DNA of 64,000 bases from NCBI RefSeq assembly GCF_900114845.1, contig NZ_FOUK01000001.1, forward strand, positions 496,001 through 560,000. The letters are read 5' to 3'. Under the pieces are notes generated by a model. The model made no database searches and had not been told where the DNA came from. It worked only from the letters and a program-made list of their open reading frames with translations. This document shows positions 52,520 to 62,165 of this stretch, one piece after another (the stretch's first letter is position 1; each line of letters begins with the position of its first letter). Made by a program: the position numbers and the translations under genes. Source of the DNA: Pimelobacter simplex. GTDB lineage: Bacteria > Actinomycetota > Actinomycetes > Propionibacteriales > Nocardioidaceae.

Positions 52520-53704
52520 ATGGGTGACGACGGCATCCGGTCCGACTGGGCCACCAAGGACTTCTACAAGGAGCTCGGGGTCGCCAAGACGGCGTCGCAG
52601 GACGAGATCAAGAAGGCCTACCGCAAGCTCGCGCGCGCCAACCACCCCGACTCGCACCCCGACGACACCGCCAAGCACGACAAGTTCAAGGCGGTTGCCG
52701 AGGCGTACGACGTGATCGGCGACGCCGACAAGCGCGCGAAGTACGACCAGGCGCGCGAGCTGTTCGGCCGGGGCGGCTACCCGGCCGGCGGCGGCTTCGG
52801 CGGGGGTGCGGGCTTCGGCGGTGGCGGCAACGTCAACGTCGAGGACCTCCTCCGCGACCGGGCCGGCGGCGGGGGTGGCTTCGGCGACCTGTTCGGCGAC
52901 CTGTTCGGCGGCGGCTTCACGCAGAGCCGCCGTACCCAGCGGGCGACCCGGGGCGGCGACCTCGAGACGACCGCGACGATCGGCTTCACCGAGGCGCTCG
53001 AGGGCGTCACGGTGTCGCTGCGGATCAGCTCCGACAGCGCCTGCGCGACCTGCCACGGCACCGGCGGCAAGCCGGGCACCCAGCCGCACGTCTGCCCGAC
53101 GTGCGACGGCAGCGGCTTCGTCACCGCGTCCGTGGGCGGCGCGTTCTCGATGAACGAGACCTGCCCCACCTGCGGTGGCCGACAGCTCGTGTACGACGAC
53201 CCGTGCCCCACGTGCCACGGCACCGGGCGCGGCCAGTCGGCCCGCACCATCCAGGCCAAGATCCCCGCCGGGGTCAAGGACGGCCAACGGATCCGGCTGC
53301 GCGGCAAGGGCGCCCCGGGCGACCACGGTGGCCCGGCCGGCGACCTCTACGTCACCGTCAAGGTGACCGGTCACCGCGTGTTCGGGCGCAAGGGCGAGCA
53401 CCTCACGATCGACGTCCCGGTCTCGTTCCCCGAGCTCGCGCTCGGTGCCGAGATCAAGGTGCCGACGCTCGGCGGTGCGCCGGTCACGCTCAAGGTCCCG
53501 GCCGGCACGCCCAACGGGCGGACCTTCCGGATCCGGGGCAAGGGCGCCGAGAAGCGCGACGGCACGAAGGGCGACCTGCTCGCCACCGTCGAGGTCCAGG
53601 TCCCGGGCAACCTCGGGCCCGAGGCCAAGCAGGCGCTCGAGGCCTATGCGGCCGCGACCGCCGACGCCCCGCTGCGCGCCGGCCTCTACGACGAGGCACG
53701 CTGA
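52520..53704 (+). CDS. dnaJ: Co-chaperone DnaJ (Hsp40)
   Basis: 394 residues. J domain with HPD in NHPDSHP, glycine/phenylalanine region (about 85-125), and a zinc region with CATCHGTG, CPTCDGSG, CPTCGGRQ and CPTCHGTG. The third repeat lacks the last Gly (Gln instead). Then the C-terminal substrate-binding domain. 30 bases after grpE; TGATG overlap with hspR. Confidence 0.98.
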   Translation: MGDDGIRSDWATKDFYKELGVAKTASQDEIKKAYRKLARANHPDSHPDDTAKHDKFKAVAEAYDVIGDADKRAKYDQARELFGRGGYPAGGGFGGGAGFGGGGNVNVEDLLRDRAGGGGGFGDLFGDLFGGGFTQSRRTQRATRGGDLETTATIGFTEALEGVTVSLRISSDSACATCHGTGGKPGTQPHVCPTCDGSGFVTASVGGAFSMNETCPTCGGRQLVYDDPCPTCHGTGRGQSARTIQAKIPAGVKDGQRIRLRGKGAPGDHGGPAGDLYVTVKVTGHRVFGRKGEHLTIDVPVSFPELALGAEIKVPTLGGAPVTLKVPAGTPNGRTFRIRGKGAEKRDGTKGDLLATVEVQVPGNLGPEAKQALEAYAAATADAPLRAGLYDEAR

Positions 53705-54135
53705 TGAGCGCCGTCCGTCCGCCGCAGGGCCCTCCGGGTGAGGAGGAGGCCGTCTACGTGATCAGCGTGGCGGCCCAGCTCAGCGGCCTGCACCCGCAGA
53801 CCCTGCGCACCTACGAACGCGTCGGGCTGATCACGCCCGGCCGCACGGGCGGCGGCGGACGGCGCTACTCCTACCGCGACATCGAGCGGCTGCGCGAGAT
53901 CGCCGACCTGACGGCGTCCGGCATCGGCATCGAGGGGGTCCGCCGGATCCTCGACCTCGAGAACGCGGTCGTCGCGCTGCGCTCGCGCAATGCCGAGCTG
54001 GTCGCCGAGCTCGATGCCGCCCACGAGGCGCTGCGCCAGGCGCTCGCCGCCCGGCCGGTGCCGCGCAGCAACCTGCCGGCGCTGCCCGACACGCCCGTCG
54101 GCCAGTCCGTCGTCGTCTGGCGCCGGCACTCCTGA
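53704..54135 (+). CDS. hspR: Heat-shock repressor HspR (MerR family)
   Basis: 143 residues from ATG 53704. MerR-type HTH VISVAAQLSGLHPQTLRTYE, GLITPGRTGGGGRRYSYRDI, and a following helix dimerisation region. Actinobacterial HspR binds HAIR sites with DnaK as co-repressor. Last gene of dnaK-grpE-dnaJ-hspR; the HAIR site at 49945 is the target. Confidence 0.97.
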   Translation: MSAVRPPQGPPGEEEAVYVISVAAQLSGLHPQTLRTYERVGLITPGRTGGGGRRYSYRDIERLREIADLTASGIGIEGVRRILDLENAVVALRSRNAELVAELDAAHEALRQALAARPVPRSNLPALPDTPVGQSVVVWRRHS

Positions 54136-54189
54136 GCCGCCGGCCGCCCGCGCGGGTTTGGCGGTGAGCGGTGGGGCCAGGATGACCCC

Positions 54190-56436
54190 ATGTCCCGCGT
54201 TCTCGGCGTGCCCGCGCTCCTGCTCGTGCTCGTCGCGGGCGTCCTCTCCGCGTGCGGCAGCGACCCGCGCGACGACGCCCCGGTGCTCGAGGTGGCCTGG
54301 ACCGCCGAGCTGCCCGACGTCTGGGGCGACCAGAGCCGTCTCGACGTCGCGTCCGACGACCTGTGGATCGTCCGCGACCCCAGCCTCGACCGGCTGACCG
54401 CGGTCCGCCTGGACGACGGGTCGGTGGCCTGGCAGCTCCGGGTCGCCCAGGTCTGCGCGCTCTCCGAGGTCAACGCGGCCGGCCTGCTGGCGGTCCAGTC
54501 GGGGGCCCGCTGCGAGCGCGTCGGCGTCGTCGACACGGCGACGGGGGAGCAGACCTGGTCGGCGCCGCTGCGCGCGCCGCGGGCGGCGTACCTGACGGCC
54601 GAGGGGCTGAGCATCGGCGTCACCGACGCGACCGTCACCGTGGCGGGCAGCTGCGCGGTCGAGCGCTGGGCGGTCGCCGACGGCCGGTTCCTCGGGAGCC
54701 TCGTCGTCCCGGACGTGCCGGCCGACCGCGCTCGGTGGGCGTGCCGGGGCGAGGCGACGACCGGCCCGCTCGCGCTGGTGGCCGGGCCCACCGGCCTGCG
54801 CGCGTACGACGCCGACACGGGCGCCGAGCGCTGGACGCTCCCCGGCACCGACGCCGCGGTGGCCCGGGTCCACTCCGCCGAGCCGCTGCTCGTCGACCTC
54901 GACATCGACGGCGTCCGCGCGGTCCGCGAGCTCGACCCGGCCACGGGGGCGCCGGGGCCGGTGCTCGGCCGGACGCTGCCCACGATCGGGCGCGGAGCCG
55001 ACGTCGCCGACCCGGTCGGCGACGGCGTGGTCGGCATCTACCACCGCGGGGCGGGACCCCTTCGGGGGACCTACGACTCGGTGGTGCGCGGCTGGGACGC
55101 CGAGAGCGGCGACGAGGACTGGGTGCGGGTCGCGGACGGCGACGACTACCTCGGCAGCGACGCCCGCGGGACCGACCTCGGGCGGTCGGTCGACCGCGAC
55201 GGTGGCGGTGGCTACGGCTACTGGGTGCTGCGGCGCGAGCCGGGGCGCGACGACTTCCGCACGGTCGGCTGGATCGAGGACCTGGTGCTCGAGAGCGCCC
55301 GGGTCGGCGACCTGCTCATCACCAGCGGCGACTTCAGCGGGACGACGACCGCCTACCGGCTGCCCGGCAAGACGGTGGCCGTCGCCGCGCCCCGTTCGAA
55401 GGATCGCTCCCGGACGCCGGAGCCGGCCGACGGCGACCTGCGGCCCGGCCCGCAGGTCGACCCCTGCGCGGCGGTCGCGCCGTCCACGCTCGAGGCGCTG
55501 GGCTTCCGGCGCCGGGTCGAGCTGCCGCCCGCGCCCCTCGACTGCCGCTGGACCGAGGGCGACCGGGTGCTGTCGGTGCGGGTCTCGGTCGCCGTGCCGC
55601 GCGAGGGCCGGTCCGCCGTCGACGTCGCGAAGGAGGAGCTCGCCGGGCTGCGGGCCGCCCGCGACTACGCCGACGTCGACCTCGCCGACGAGGCGGGCGC
55701 GCTGAGCCCCCGGAAGATCGGCGTCGCGAGCAGGGAGTACCTGCCGGGCGTGACCACCGCCGAGGCGGCGCTCGTGCTCCGGTGGCGCAATGTCGTCGTC
55801 GAGGCGTCGTACGCCGAGCCGGTGCTCAGCCTCGGTGAGGACCAGAACCGGCTGCCCCGCGCCCTCTTCCGCGCCGAGCAGGGCCTGCGGACGGCGGCGC
55901 TCGAGGCGCTCGCCGGCACCGGGGCCGAGGACGTGCCCGGTGCCGACGACGACGGCGACGACCCGGGCGTGGCCGCGGACGGTGTGGTCACCCGCCTGCC
56001 CGACGTCTGCTCCGTGCTGCGCCGCCCGGTGGCTGCGCTGCTGCCCGGCGCCCGCGCCCGCGACCTGACCGCGCCCGGCGAGGACCGGCTGCGCGGCTGC
56101 CGCTGGGCCGTGCCGGGGAGCCGGCCCTTCGTCCAGGTCGTCGCCTCCGCGTCGGGGCCGGGCGCGCTCACCGGTGCGTCGGCGGTCGAGAGCGCGGAGG
56201 CGTCGTACGCCGCGAGCGTGGACGGTGCGCTGGCCGAGCCGGTGCGCGCGCCCGGGTGGGACGAGGCCGGTCTCGTCCAGGACCTCAGCGGCTTCCGGGC
56301 CGGCCAGCGGCTGACCGTCCGTGCGGGCAACGTGGTGCTCGTCGTCCAGGTCTACCTCGAGGACCGGGACGACCCGATCCCGCCGCGCACGAGCCGGCGG
56401 CTGGCCGAGCGGCTCACCACCGCCATCGGTCGCTGA
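54190..56436 (+). CDS. Lipoprotein with PQQ-like beta-propeller and two DUF3558-like domains
   Basis: 748 residues. Lipobox VLSACGS. Residues about 40-390 form a propeller with LDDGSVAWQL, DTATGEQTWSAPL and DADTGAERWTLPG, repeating the W/T-containing blade motif of PQQ-like repeats. Two C-terminal domains (about 418-560 and 600-748) share a DPCAAV/DVCSVL start and an LDCRW/RGCRW disulfide-type pattern typical of DUF3558. Surface binding or signalling function likely, but unknown. Downstream of the hspR operon by 54 bases. Confidence 0.75.
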   Translation: MSRVLGVPALLLVLVAGVLSACGSDPRDDAPVLEVAWTAELPDVWGDQSRLDVASDDLWIVRDPSLDRLTAVRLDDGSVAWQLRVAQVCALSEVNAAGLLAVQSGARCERVGVVDTATGEQTWSAPLRAPRAAYLTAEGLSIGVTDATVTVAGSCAVERWAVADGRFLGSLVVPDVPADRARWACRGEATTGPLALVAGPTGLRAYDADTGAERWTLPGTDAAVARVHSAEPLLVDLDIDGVRAVRELDPATGAPGPVLGRTLPTIGRGADVADPVGDGVVGIYHRGAGPLRGTYDSVVRGWDAESGDEDWVRVADGDDYLGSDARGTDLGRSVDRDGGGGYGYWVLRREPGRDDFRTVGWIEDLVLESARVGDLLITSGDFSGTTTAYRLPGKTVAVAAPRSKDRSRTPEPADGDLRPGPQVDPCAAVAPSTLEALGFRRRVELPPAPLDCRWTEGDRVLSVRVSVAVPREGRSAVDVAKEELAGLRAARDYADVDLADEAGALSPRKIGVASREYLPGVTTAEAALVLRWRNVVVEASYAEPVLSLGEDQNRLPRALFRAEQGLRTAALEALAGTGAEDVPGADDDGDDPGVAADGVVTRLPDVCSVLRRPVAALLPGARARDLTAPGEDRLRGCRWAVPGSRPFVQVVASASGPGALTGASAVESAEASYAASVDGALAEPVRAPGWDEAGLVQDLSGFRAGQRLTVRAGNVVLVVQVYLEDRDDPIPPRTSRRLAERLTTAIGR

Positions 56437-56563
56437 CCCTGATTCCTGCGACACCGTGACCTGAGATCCCTGTGCCGTCCGCCACGACACGCGTTAACCT
56501 CCACCCGACGGGACCGTCGCGAGCCATGGGGTGCGGCGGGGCCCGCCGGATGAGGGGGTGCGC

Positions 56564-57895
56564 GTGGACGCGGTGTTGAAGTGGCTCGAGGACTGGGTCC
56601 ACCACGTCGACTGGTTCGCCTTCATCTCGATCCCGTTCTTCACCGGCATCATCGGCTGGCTGATCAACTGGTCCGGCCTGTGGATGCTGTTCAAGCCGAT
56701 CAACTTCTGGGGCTTCCGGGTCCCGGGCCTCAAGGAGATCGCCAGCGTCCTGCCGCGCAAGCTGCAGGAGGTCCCGGGCTGGATGGACGGCGGCTTCGGC
56801 TGGCAGGGCATCGTCCCGGCGCGGGCCGCCAAGATGGGCAGCATCGCCGTCGACAAGGTGATCGCCAAGCTCGGCACACCGGCCGAGTTCTACTCCCAGC
56901 TCGAGCCCGACCAGATCGCCGAGCACATCGTCGCCGTCTTCCGGCCGGACCTGCCGGCCCTCGTCGACGAGGTCATGATGCGCGAGCACCCGCGGCTGTG
57001 GCGCGACCTGCCCCGGCCCGTGCGGCAGGCGGTCATCGACCGCGTGCAGGCGCAGCTGCCGGGCGTGGTCAAGACGATCACCGACGAGATCGGCGTCCAC
57101 ATCGACCAGCTGCTCGACCCGAAGATCATGGTCATCGACCACTTCCGGAACAACCCGGAGCTCGTGGTCAAGGTGTTCAAGGACGTCGGGCAGCGCGAGC
57201 TCAACCTGATGGTCGCCTTCGGCTTCATCTTCGGCTTCCTGCTCGGCGTCCCGGTCGCGATCGTCGACCAGACCTGGCACATCTGGTGGCTGCTGCCGCT
57301 GATGGGCGTCGTGGTCGGCTGGACCACCAACCTGCTCGGCATGTGGCTGATCTTCGAGCCGCCGGAGGCTCGCCGGATCCTCGGCATCAAGGTGCAGGGG
57401 CTCTTCCTGCGCCGCCAGGACGAGTGCGCCGACGTCTACGCGCGGATCATCGCCGACGACGTCATCACGCTCGAGCGGATCGGCGACTTCCTCATGGACG
57501 GGCCGCGCGGCGACCGCACCCGCCAGATGATCGCGACCGCGATGCGTCCCGCGATCGACAAGGCGGCCGGCCCCCTGCGCGGCGCGGTCAACGTCGCGAT
57601 GGGCGGGCGCCGCTACGACAGCATCAAGGACTCCTTCGCGCTCGAGGCCGTCGGCCGCACCATCACGCCGTTCCGCGACGCGGAGTTCAGCCGCAAGCAG
57701 TCGGAGAAGATCCGGGTCCTCATCGCGCGCCGCACCAAGGAGCTGGCGCCGCGCGACTTCGTCGAGATGATGCGCTCGGCGATCAAGGAGGACGAGTGGA
57801 TGCTCTACGCCCACGGCGCCATCATGGGAGCCGCCGGCGGGTTCATCCACCTCGGGATCTTCAATTGGGGCTGGATCCCCGGATTCCCACCATGA
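56564..57895 (+). CDS. DUF445 (YheB-like) membrane protein
   Basis: 443 residues from GTG 56564. Two hydrophobic regions near the N-terminus (FISIPFFTGIIGWLINWSGLW) and two near the middle (about 215-260), plus helical repeats such as LRGAVNVAM and RRTKELAPRDFVEMM, and GWTTNLLGMWLIFEP, a DUF445 signature. Probably a membrane-anchored structural or transport-associated protein. Translationally coupled (ATGA) to the Abi-alpha-like gene. Confidence 0.85.
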   Translation: MDAVLKWLEDWVHHVDWFAFISIPFFTGIIGWLINWSGLWMLFKPINFWGFRVPGLKEIASVLPRKLQEVPGWMDGGFGWQGIVPARAAKMGSIAVDKVIAKLGTPAEFYSQLEPDQIAEHIVAVFRPDLPALVDEVMMREHPRLWRDLPRPVRQAVIDRVQAQLPGVVKTITDEIGVHIDQLLDPKIMVIDHFRNNPELVVKVFKDVGQRELNLMVAFGFIFGFLLGVPVAIVDQTWHIWWLLPLMGVVVGWTTNLLGMWLIFEPPEARRILGIKVQGLFLRRQDECADVYARIIADDVITLERIGDFLMDGPRGDRTRQMIATAMRPAIDKAAGPLRGAVNVAMGGRRYDSIKDSFALEAVGRTITPFRDAEFSRKQSEKIRVLIARRTKELAPRDFVEMMRSAIKEDEWMLYAHGAIMGAAGGFIHLGIFNWGWIPGFPP

Positions 57896-58857
57896 GCACC
57901 GGAAGGGCGGTCATGACCGACGACCTCGACAAGGACGGCCTGCCGCGGCTGCCCGCGCTGCCTCCGCTGCCCGCGCTCACCGGGCCCGCCGTGGCCGAGT
58001 CGCTGCCGGGACTGGCGCGCGTCGCCGGCTCGGCGGCGCTGCACACGGCCGGCTGGGGCGTCCGCACGACGACCCGCAACTGGCTGCGCGTCGGCAAGGC
58101 CGTCACCAACCGCGACGAGGCCGCCTCCCTCATCCGCGACGTCGGCTCGTACGTCGGCGCGCTCGGCGAGGTCGCCCGGCAGGTCTCCGGCGGGGTCCCC
58201 GTCGCGACCGCGCTGCTGCGGGCCGGCGAGTCCCTGGGCGGCAGCAGCAACGGCACCGCGCCCGAGCGCCGCGAGTTCACCTCCGCGCCCGTGGTCGACG
58301 GCCAGGTCGTCGGCTCCCGCCCGCAGACGCTGCGCGACCGCGGCAACGAGCTCCTCGCCCGCTCCCGCGACGTGTGGAGCCAGGACGACCGGCACCCCGC
58401 GTTCGACCGGATCCTCGACGAGCTCGCCCCCGACGAGGCGCGGATCCTCGTGATGCTGCTGCGCGACGGGCCGCAGCCGTCGGTCGACATCCGCACCGGC
58501 GGGCCGATCGGCATGGTCAACAGCCAGCTCATCGCGCCCGGGCTCAACATGCTGGGGCCGCGGGCCGGGCTGCGCTACCTCGACCAGGTGCCGTCGTACA
58601 TCAACAACCTGTTCCGGCTGGGGCTGGTCTGGCTCTCGCGGGAGCCGGTGCGCGACCACCTGGAGTACCAGGTGCTCGAGGCGCAGCCCGACGTGCTGAG
58701 CGCGATGCACTCGGTGAAGTTCGCGAAGGTGGTGCGCCGCAGCATCCACCTGACGCCTTTCGGCGAGGAGTTCTGCAAGCTGGCGCTCGTCGACGAGGAG
58801 ACCGCCAGCGGCGACCTGCCCGAGCACGAGGCGCCGCCCGAGATCGAGGGCAGCTAG
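57892..58857 (+). CDS. Abi-alpha (DUF4393)-like protein
   Basis: 321 residues. The central to C-terminal region DRILDELAPDEARILVMLLR, GPIGMVNSQLIAPGLNM and IHLTPFGEEFCKLALVDEET matches the DUF4393/Abi-alpha family, named after abortive-infection proteins. The N-terminal about 100 residues are Ala/Leu-rich without clear membrane helices. Coupled to the DUF445 gene by a four-base overlap, suggesting a common function; a defence role is only suggested by the family name. Confidence 0.78.
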   Translation: MSTGRAVMTDDLDKDGLPRLPALPPLPALTGPAVAESLPGLARVAGSAALHTAGWGVRTTTRNWLRVGKAVTNRDEAASLIRDVGSYVGALGEVARQVSGGVPVATALLRAGESLGGSSNGTAPERREFTSAPVVDGQVVGSRPQTLRDRGNELLARSRDVWSQDDRHPAFDRILDELAPDEARILVMLLRDGPQPSVDIRTGGPIGMVNSQLIAPGLNMLGPRAGLRYLDQVPSYINNLFRLGLVWLSREPVRDHLEYQVLEAQPDVLSAMHSVKFAKVVRRSIHLTPFGEEFCKLALVDEETASGDLPEHEAPPEIEGS

Positions 58858-58861
58858 CCGG

Positions 58862-60355
58862 CTAGCGCACGATCCGTCCGCCCGCCCGCTGCCACCAGCG
58901 CGCCCCCGCCCGGACGGCGGCCGGCAGCTGGCGCGCGGACGCGAGCGTCGCGAGCTCGGGCTGCTCGGACATCCCCGCCGCGAAGAGCGCGTCGCGGGCC
59001 ACCGCGTCGTCCGCGGTGACGAGCGTGCGGAGCAGGTCGCCGGGCAGCGGCACGCCCGCGAACCCGCAGATCGTCAGCCCCGCACTGCGCAGCACCGGGT
59101 CGGGCGAGGCCAGCCACGGCGTCGGGTCGGCGCTCTCGAACGGGATCATCAGGTTCGCGAAGGCGTACGCCGCGCCGTGCCGCGTCGTCTCGTCCGGACC
59201 CTCCAGCGCCGATGTGCACAGCTGCTCGCGGACGGCGTCGGCGAACGGCGAGGCCGCCAGCAGGAAGGACGACGTCACCACGTGGGTGGCGCGGAAGTCG
59301 TAGAGCACCTCGAACAGCAGCCGCGCCAGCATCGTCTCGCCCGCGCTCGTGCCGGTCACCTGCCCGGCGAGCGCCGAGGCGTGGGCGAAGTGGCGGTTGC
59401 GGCGGCTGCGGTTCCAGGCGACGGCACGCCGCGGCTCGACCAGCTCCTCGGTGAGGAGCTCGCGCACCGCCGCGCGGAACTCGGGCGGGCAGCACGCCAG
59501 CGTCGCGCTGAGGATCGGCTGGCGCAGCGGGTCGCCGTACGCCGCGTCGCAGGCCGCCGCGAACACGGGGACCAGCGGCAACCAGTCGGAGCGGCGCAGC
59601 CCGCCGACGCTGCGCATGTTCTGGATGCCCAGGCAGCCGGCCCGCGCCACCTGCCACGACGGGTCGGACAGCAGCTCGCCGCACCACGTCACCAGCTCGG
59701 GCGTCGGCCGCTCGGTGACCGCGCTCAGCAGGTCGGCCGGCCGCTGCATCCCCTCGACGCCGACCGCCGTCCGGATGACCTCGGCGACCAGACCGTCGTA
59801 CGCGCTGCACCGGAGCTTGGCGAGCGCCTCGTAGCGCAGCTGGTACGCCAGGCCCGCCGCCCGCCCGACCTCGTCGACCAGCTGGACCACGAGCGGCCGG
59901 ACCGTCTCGGCGGGCAGCCCGAACGACGTCCGCGTGTGGTACTCGGCGAACCGCAGCCAGTCGTGCCCGCTCGGCGCCGGCACCTCGAGCGCCGCGCAGG
60001 CCGCACTGAACCCCGCGAGCGTCGGCTCCGGCGCGAACGGCTCGGCGTCGGCCGGCGCGTACGAGAACGTCCGCGCCAGCACGTCCACCGGCGTCCGCAG
60101 GTGCCCGTACGGGAGCCCCAGCGCCCGCTCGTACGCCGCGATCACCCGCCCGCTGCGCCGTCCCGCCGTCTCGACCCGGGACAGCGTCGCCGGCGAGAGC
60201 GCCGCCGCATCGCCCGCGCGCCGTCCCAGCTCGCGCAACGGGACGCCGGCCGCCGCGCGCGTCGTCCGCAGCAGCCAGCCGATGCGGGCGCCCACGTCGA
60301 TCCGGGCACCCGCCAGGGGTGAGGGGTCGTCGATCTCGTCAGCGTGCCGAGCCAC
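58862..60355 (-). CDS. XRE-type HTH regulator with large helical C-terminal domain
   Basis: 497 residues from GTG 60355. An N-terminal Cro/CI-type HTH (about 35-75: VPLRELGRRAGDAAALSPAT then LSRVETAGRR) precedes a long, repetitive helical region of about 400 residues rich in leucine and arginine, reminiscent of HEAT/armadillo repeats. Not recognised as a characterised regulator. Its stop lies four bases from the Abi-alpha gene end on the other strand. Confidence 0.75.
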   Translation of the reverse strand: MARHADEIDDPSPLAGARIDVGARIGWLLRTTRAAAGVPLRELGRRAGDAAALSPATLSRVETAGRRSGRVIAAYERALGLPYGHLRTPVDVLARTFSYAPADAEPFAPEPTLAGFSAACAALEVPAPSGHDWLRFAEYHTRTSFGLPAETVRPLVVQLVDEVGRAAGLAYQLRYEALAKLRCSAYDGLVAEVIRTAVGVEGMQRPADLLSAVTERPTPELVTWCGELLSDPSWQVARAGCLGIQNMRSVGGLRRSDWLPLVPVFAAACDAAYGDPLRQPILSATLACCPPEFRAAVRELLTEELVEPRRAVAWNRSRRNRHFAHASALAGQVTGTSAGETMLARLLFEVLYDFRATHVVTSSFLLAASPFADAVREQLCTSALEGPDETTRHGAAYAFANLMIPFESADPTPWLASPDPVLRSAGLTICGFAGVPLPGDLLRTLVTADDAVARDALFAAGMSEQPELATLASARQLPAAVRAGARWWQRAGGRIVR

Positions 60356-60740
60356 CTCGCCATCGTGGCAGGCCGGGGCGTGTTTCAGGAGGGGGTCGCG
60401 CCGAAACAATCGCGCCACCGGGGATCCCGTGTGGGACGGTCGGAGGCAGCGCAGTCGAGCGACCCACCGTGCGGCGTGGGGCCGCAAACTCCCGCCAGTG
60501 GGGGACCTGCGGGTGAGGTGGCCCGCTCGACCGCCGACAGCCACGGTGGGTGGGGGAACCCGAGACTCCTCCACCCACTGTTGGGCCGAGCTGAGCGTGA
60601 TGCCGCGCTGCGAGGTGGTCGCGGCGATGGATCGCGAGGCGGCTGGCGCTGGCGCTGGGTTGCGGGCTGCTTCGGTGCGGGGTCTTTTCACTGATGGCGT
60701 GGTGGCGCGCCGCAGTGGTTGCGGTACCTGGTTGCGGTCG
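60356..60740. other. 385-base intergenic region with nested inverted repeats, no gene seen
   Basis: Between the XRE gene start and the HNH gene end on the minus strand. No convincing coding frame. It contains ACCCACCGTG (60462-60471) and its complement CACGGTGGGT (60542-60551), plus GTGGGTGG (60546-60553) paired with CCACCCAC (60570-60577), overlapping so that alternative hairpins are possible. It may be a 3' structure of the HNH transcript, a repetitive element, or an uncharacterised RNA. Confidence 0.55.
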
Positions 60741-62024
60741 TCAGTGGGTGTCGGGTTGTTGCCGGTACACCCCTGGCTCGGGGTCGTCGGCTTCATCTGA
60801 GTGGTCGTGCTGGTGCGTGCCGCGGTGGCTGACCTCGAAGTGGAAGCCGGACGGGCTTCGCCACAGGTAGGTCCCGATCTTGGTGACCTGGTAGCGCCAG
60901 GTGCTGTGGGTCTTGGCCCGGTGGTGGCGCCGGCAGAGCGGAACGAGGTTGCACGGGCAGGTCGGCCCGCCTCGGTTGTGGGGTTGGGCGTGGTCGAGGT
61001 CGCAGCGCATCGCGGCCCTGGTGCAGTACGGGAAGCGGCACGTGTGGTCGCGGAGCTCTACGGCTTGGCGGTGACGGTTCGGGATCTCGTAGGCCGTGAC
61101 CGGGACATGCCCGGCGAGGTCGAACACCGGCCGGACCGTCACCGACATGCCTGGCTGGGCCAGCCACTCACGGATCTGCTCGGCGCTGATCGGGGTCTGG
61201 TCCCATCGGCCGACTGGGTTGCTTCCAGCGAGGGTCGTGTCGGTGATGTGGAGGTTGAGCACAGCCCGGCGGCGAGGGGCGCCGTCGGGGCCGAGGTCCA
61301 GAGTGAGGTCGTTGCGGGCCAGATCGCCGACGGCCTGGGAGCGGCGCACGTCCAGGCTCGCCTCGTTGCCCAGCCGACCGAGCAGGGTCGCGCGGCGGCT
61401 GATCGCGTCGTCGAGGTCACGGCCGTCGGCGGCGTCGAGAAGGCCGTCGATCGACACCAACCCATTGCCGTCCGGCACTCCGACCTCGACGTAGCGATGG
61501 TCGCTCGCCGCCACACGCTCCGCCTCGTAGCGCTCGGGGTCGAACCGGATGACCGCCTCCGCGATCAGCCGCTCGAGTTGGGCCCAACCCACGCCGGTGG
61601 CGTTGAACAGCTGCCGGTCGACGAACGCGGCGGCAGCGGGGCAGAGGGGGCGGGTGGCTTCGGCGATCCGCTCGGCGCGCCACGGCGCCAACCGCCCCGC
61701 CACCACCGACGCATAGACCTGCGGGAGCCGCCACGCACACTCCAGCACCCGCCCCACGTAGACCCGGCCGCCATCAGGGGACCGGCCCAGCACGGCCACC
61801 AGTTCCATGAGCGCGAACTCCGAAACCAGCGGGGCGCCCTCGCCCGCGATCGGGAGGCCGGTGTCGACGAAGCCGTCGCGGATGGTCGCGGCGCCCTCGG
61901 CCGCGGCCTCGGTGAGGGTGTTGCCCGCGGCCCATTCCACGATCCCCGCCCACTCCCGAACCACCGACTCCTCACGCCCGCGCACCTCGGCCCGGAGGCC
62001 GGCGAGAAGGGCGGTCGAAGTCAT
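60741..62024 (-). CDS. DUF222/HNH endonuclease-like protein (13E12 type)
   Basis: 427 residues. DUF222 N-terminal domain (about 30-300) with LVAVLGRSPDGGRVYVGRVL and CPAAAAFVDRQLFNATGVGW. The C-terminus holds an HNH nuclease: CRFPYCTRAAMRCDLDHAQP, HNRGGPTCPCNL and LCRRHHRAKTH, with the cysteine pair and histidines of the beta-beta-alpha-metal fold. These genes are abundant and often multi-copy in actinobacteria, with no settled function. The GC content is slightly lower than neighbours. Divergent from the metalloprotease gene. Confidence 0.92.
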   Translation of the reverse strand: MTSTALLAGLRAEVRGREESVVREWAGIVEWAAGNTLTEAAAEGAATIRDGFVDTGLPIAGEGAPLVSEFALMELVAVLGRSPDGGRVYVGRVLECAWRLPQVYASVVAGRLAPWRAERIAEATRPLCPAAAAFVDRQLFNATGVGWAQLERLIAEAVIRFDPERYEAERVAASDHRYVEVGVPDGNGLVSIDGLLDAADGRDLDDAISRRATLLGRLGNEASLDVRRSQAVGDLARNDLTLDLGPDGAPRRRAVLNLHITDTTLAGSNPVGRWDQTPISAEQIREWLAQPGMSVTVRPVFDLAGHVPVTAYEIPNRHRQAVELRDHTCRFPYCTRAAMRCDLDHAQPHNRGGPTCPCNLVPLCRRHHRAKTHSTWRYQVTKIGTYLWRSPSGFHFEVSHRGTHQHDHSDEADDPEPGVYRQQPDTH

Positions 62025-62088
62025 ACCCGTATTAGATCAGGAGGGTCCGACACAACCCCGCGGTTAACGTCCGGCCGGCTGCTGTGCA

Positions 62089-62120
62089 GCCGATATCCGG
62101 ACGCCCGTCCGGATATCGGC
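62089..62120. repeat. Perfect 14-base hairpin in a divergent intergenic region
   Basis: GCCGATATCCGGAC (62089-62102) pairs perfectly with GTCCGGATATCGGC (62107-62120) across a GCCC loop. It lies in a divergent promoter region (HNH minus, metalloprotease plus) where a terminator is not expected, so an operator, attenuator or mobile remnant is more likely. A second palindrome, CTGTCCGGACAG, follows at 62166-62177. Confidence 0.6.
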
Positions 62121-62165
62121 CGCCTCGGTGCTGTTCTCCACCGACGACGGCGCCATGGACCGACA

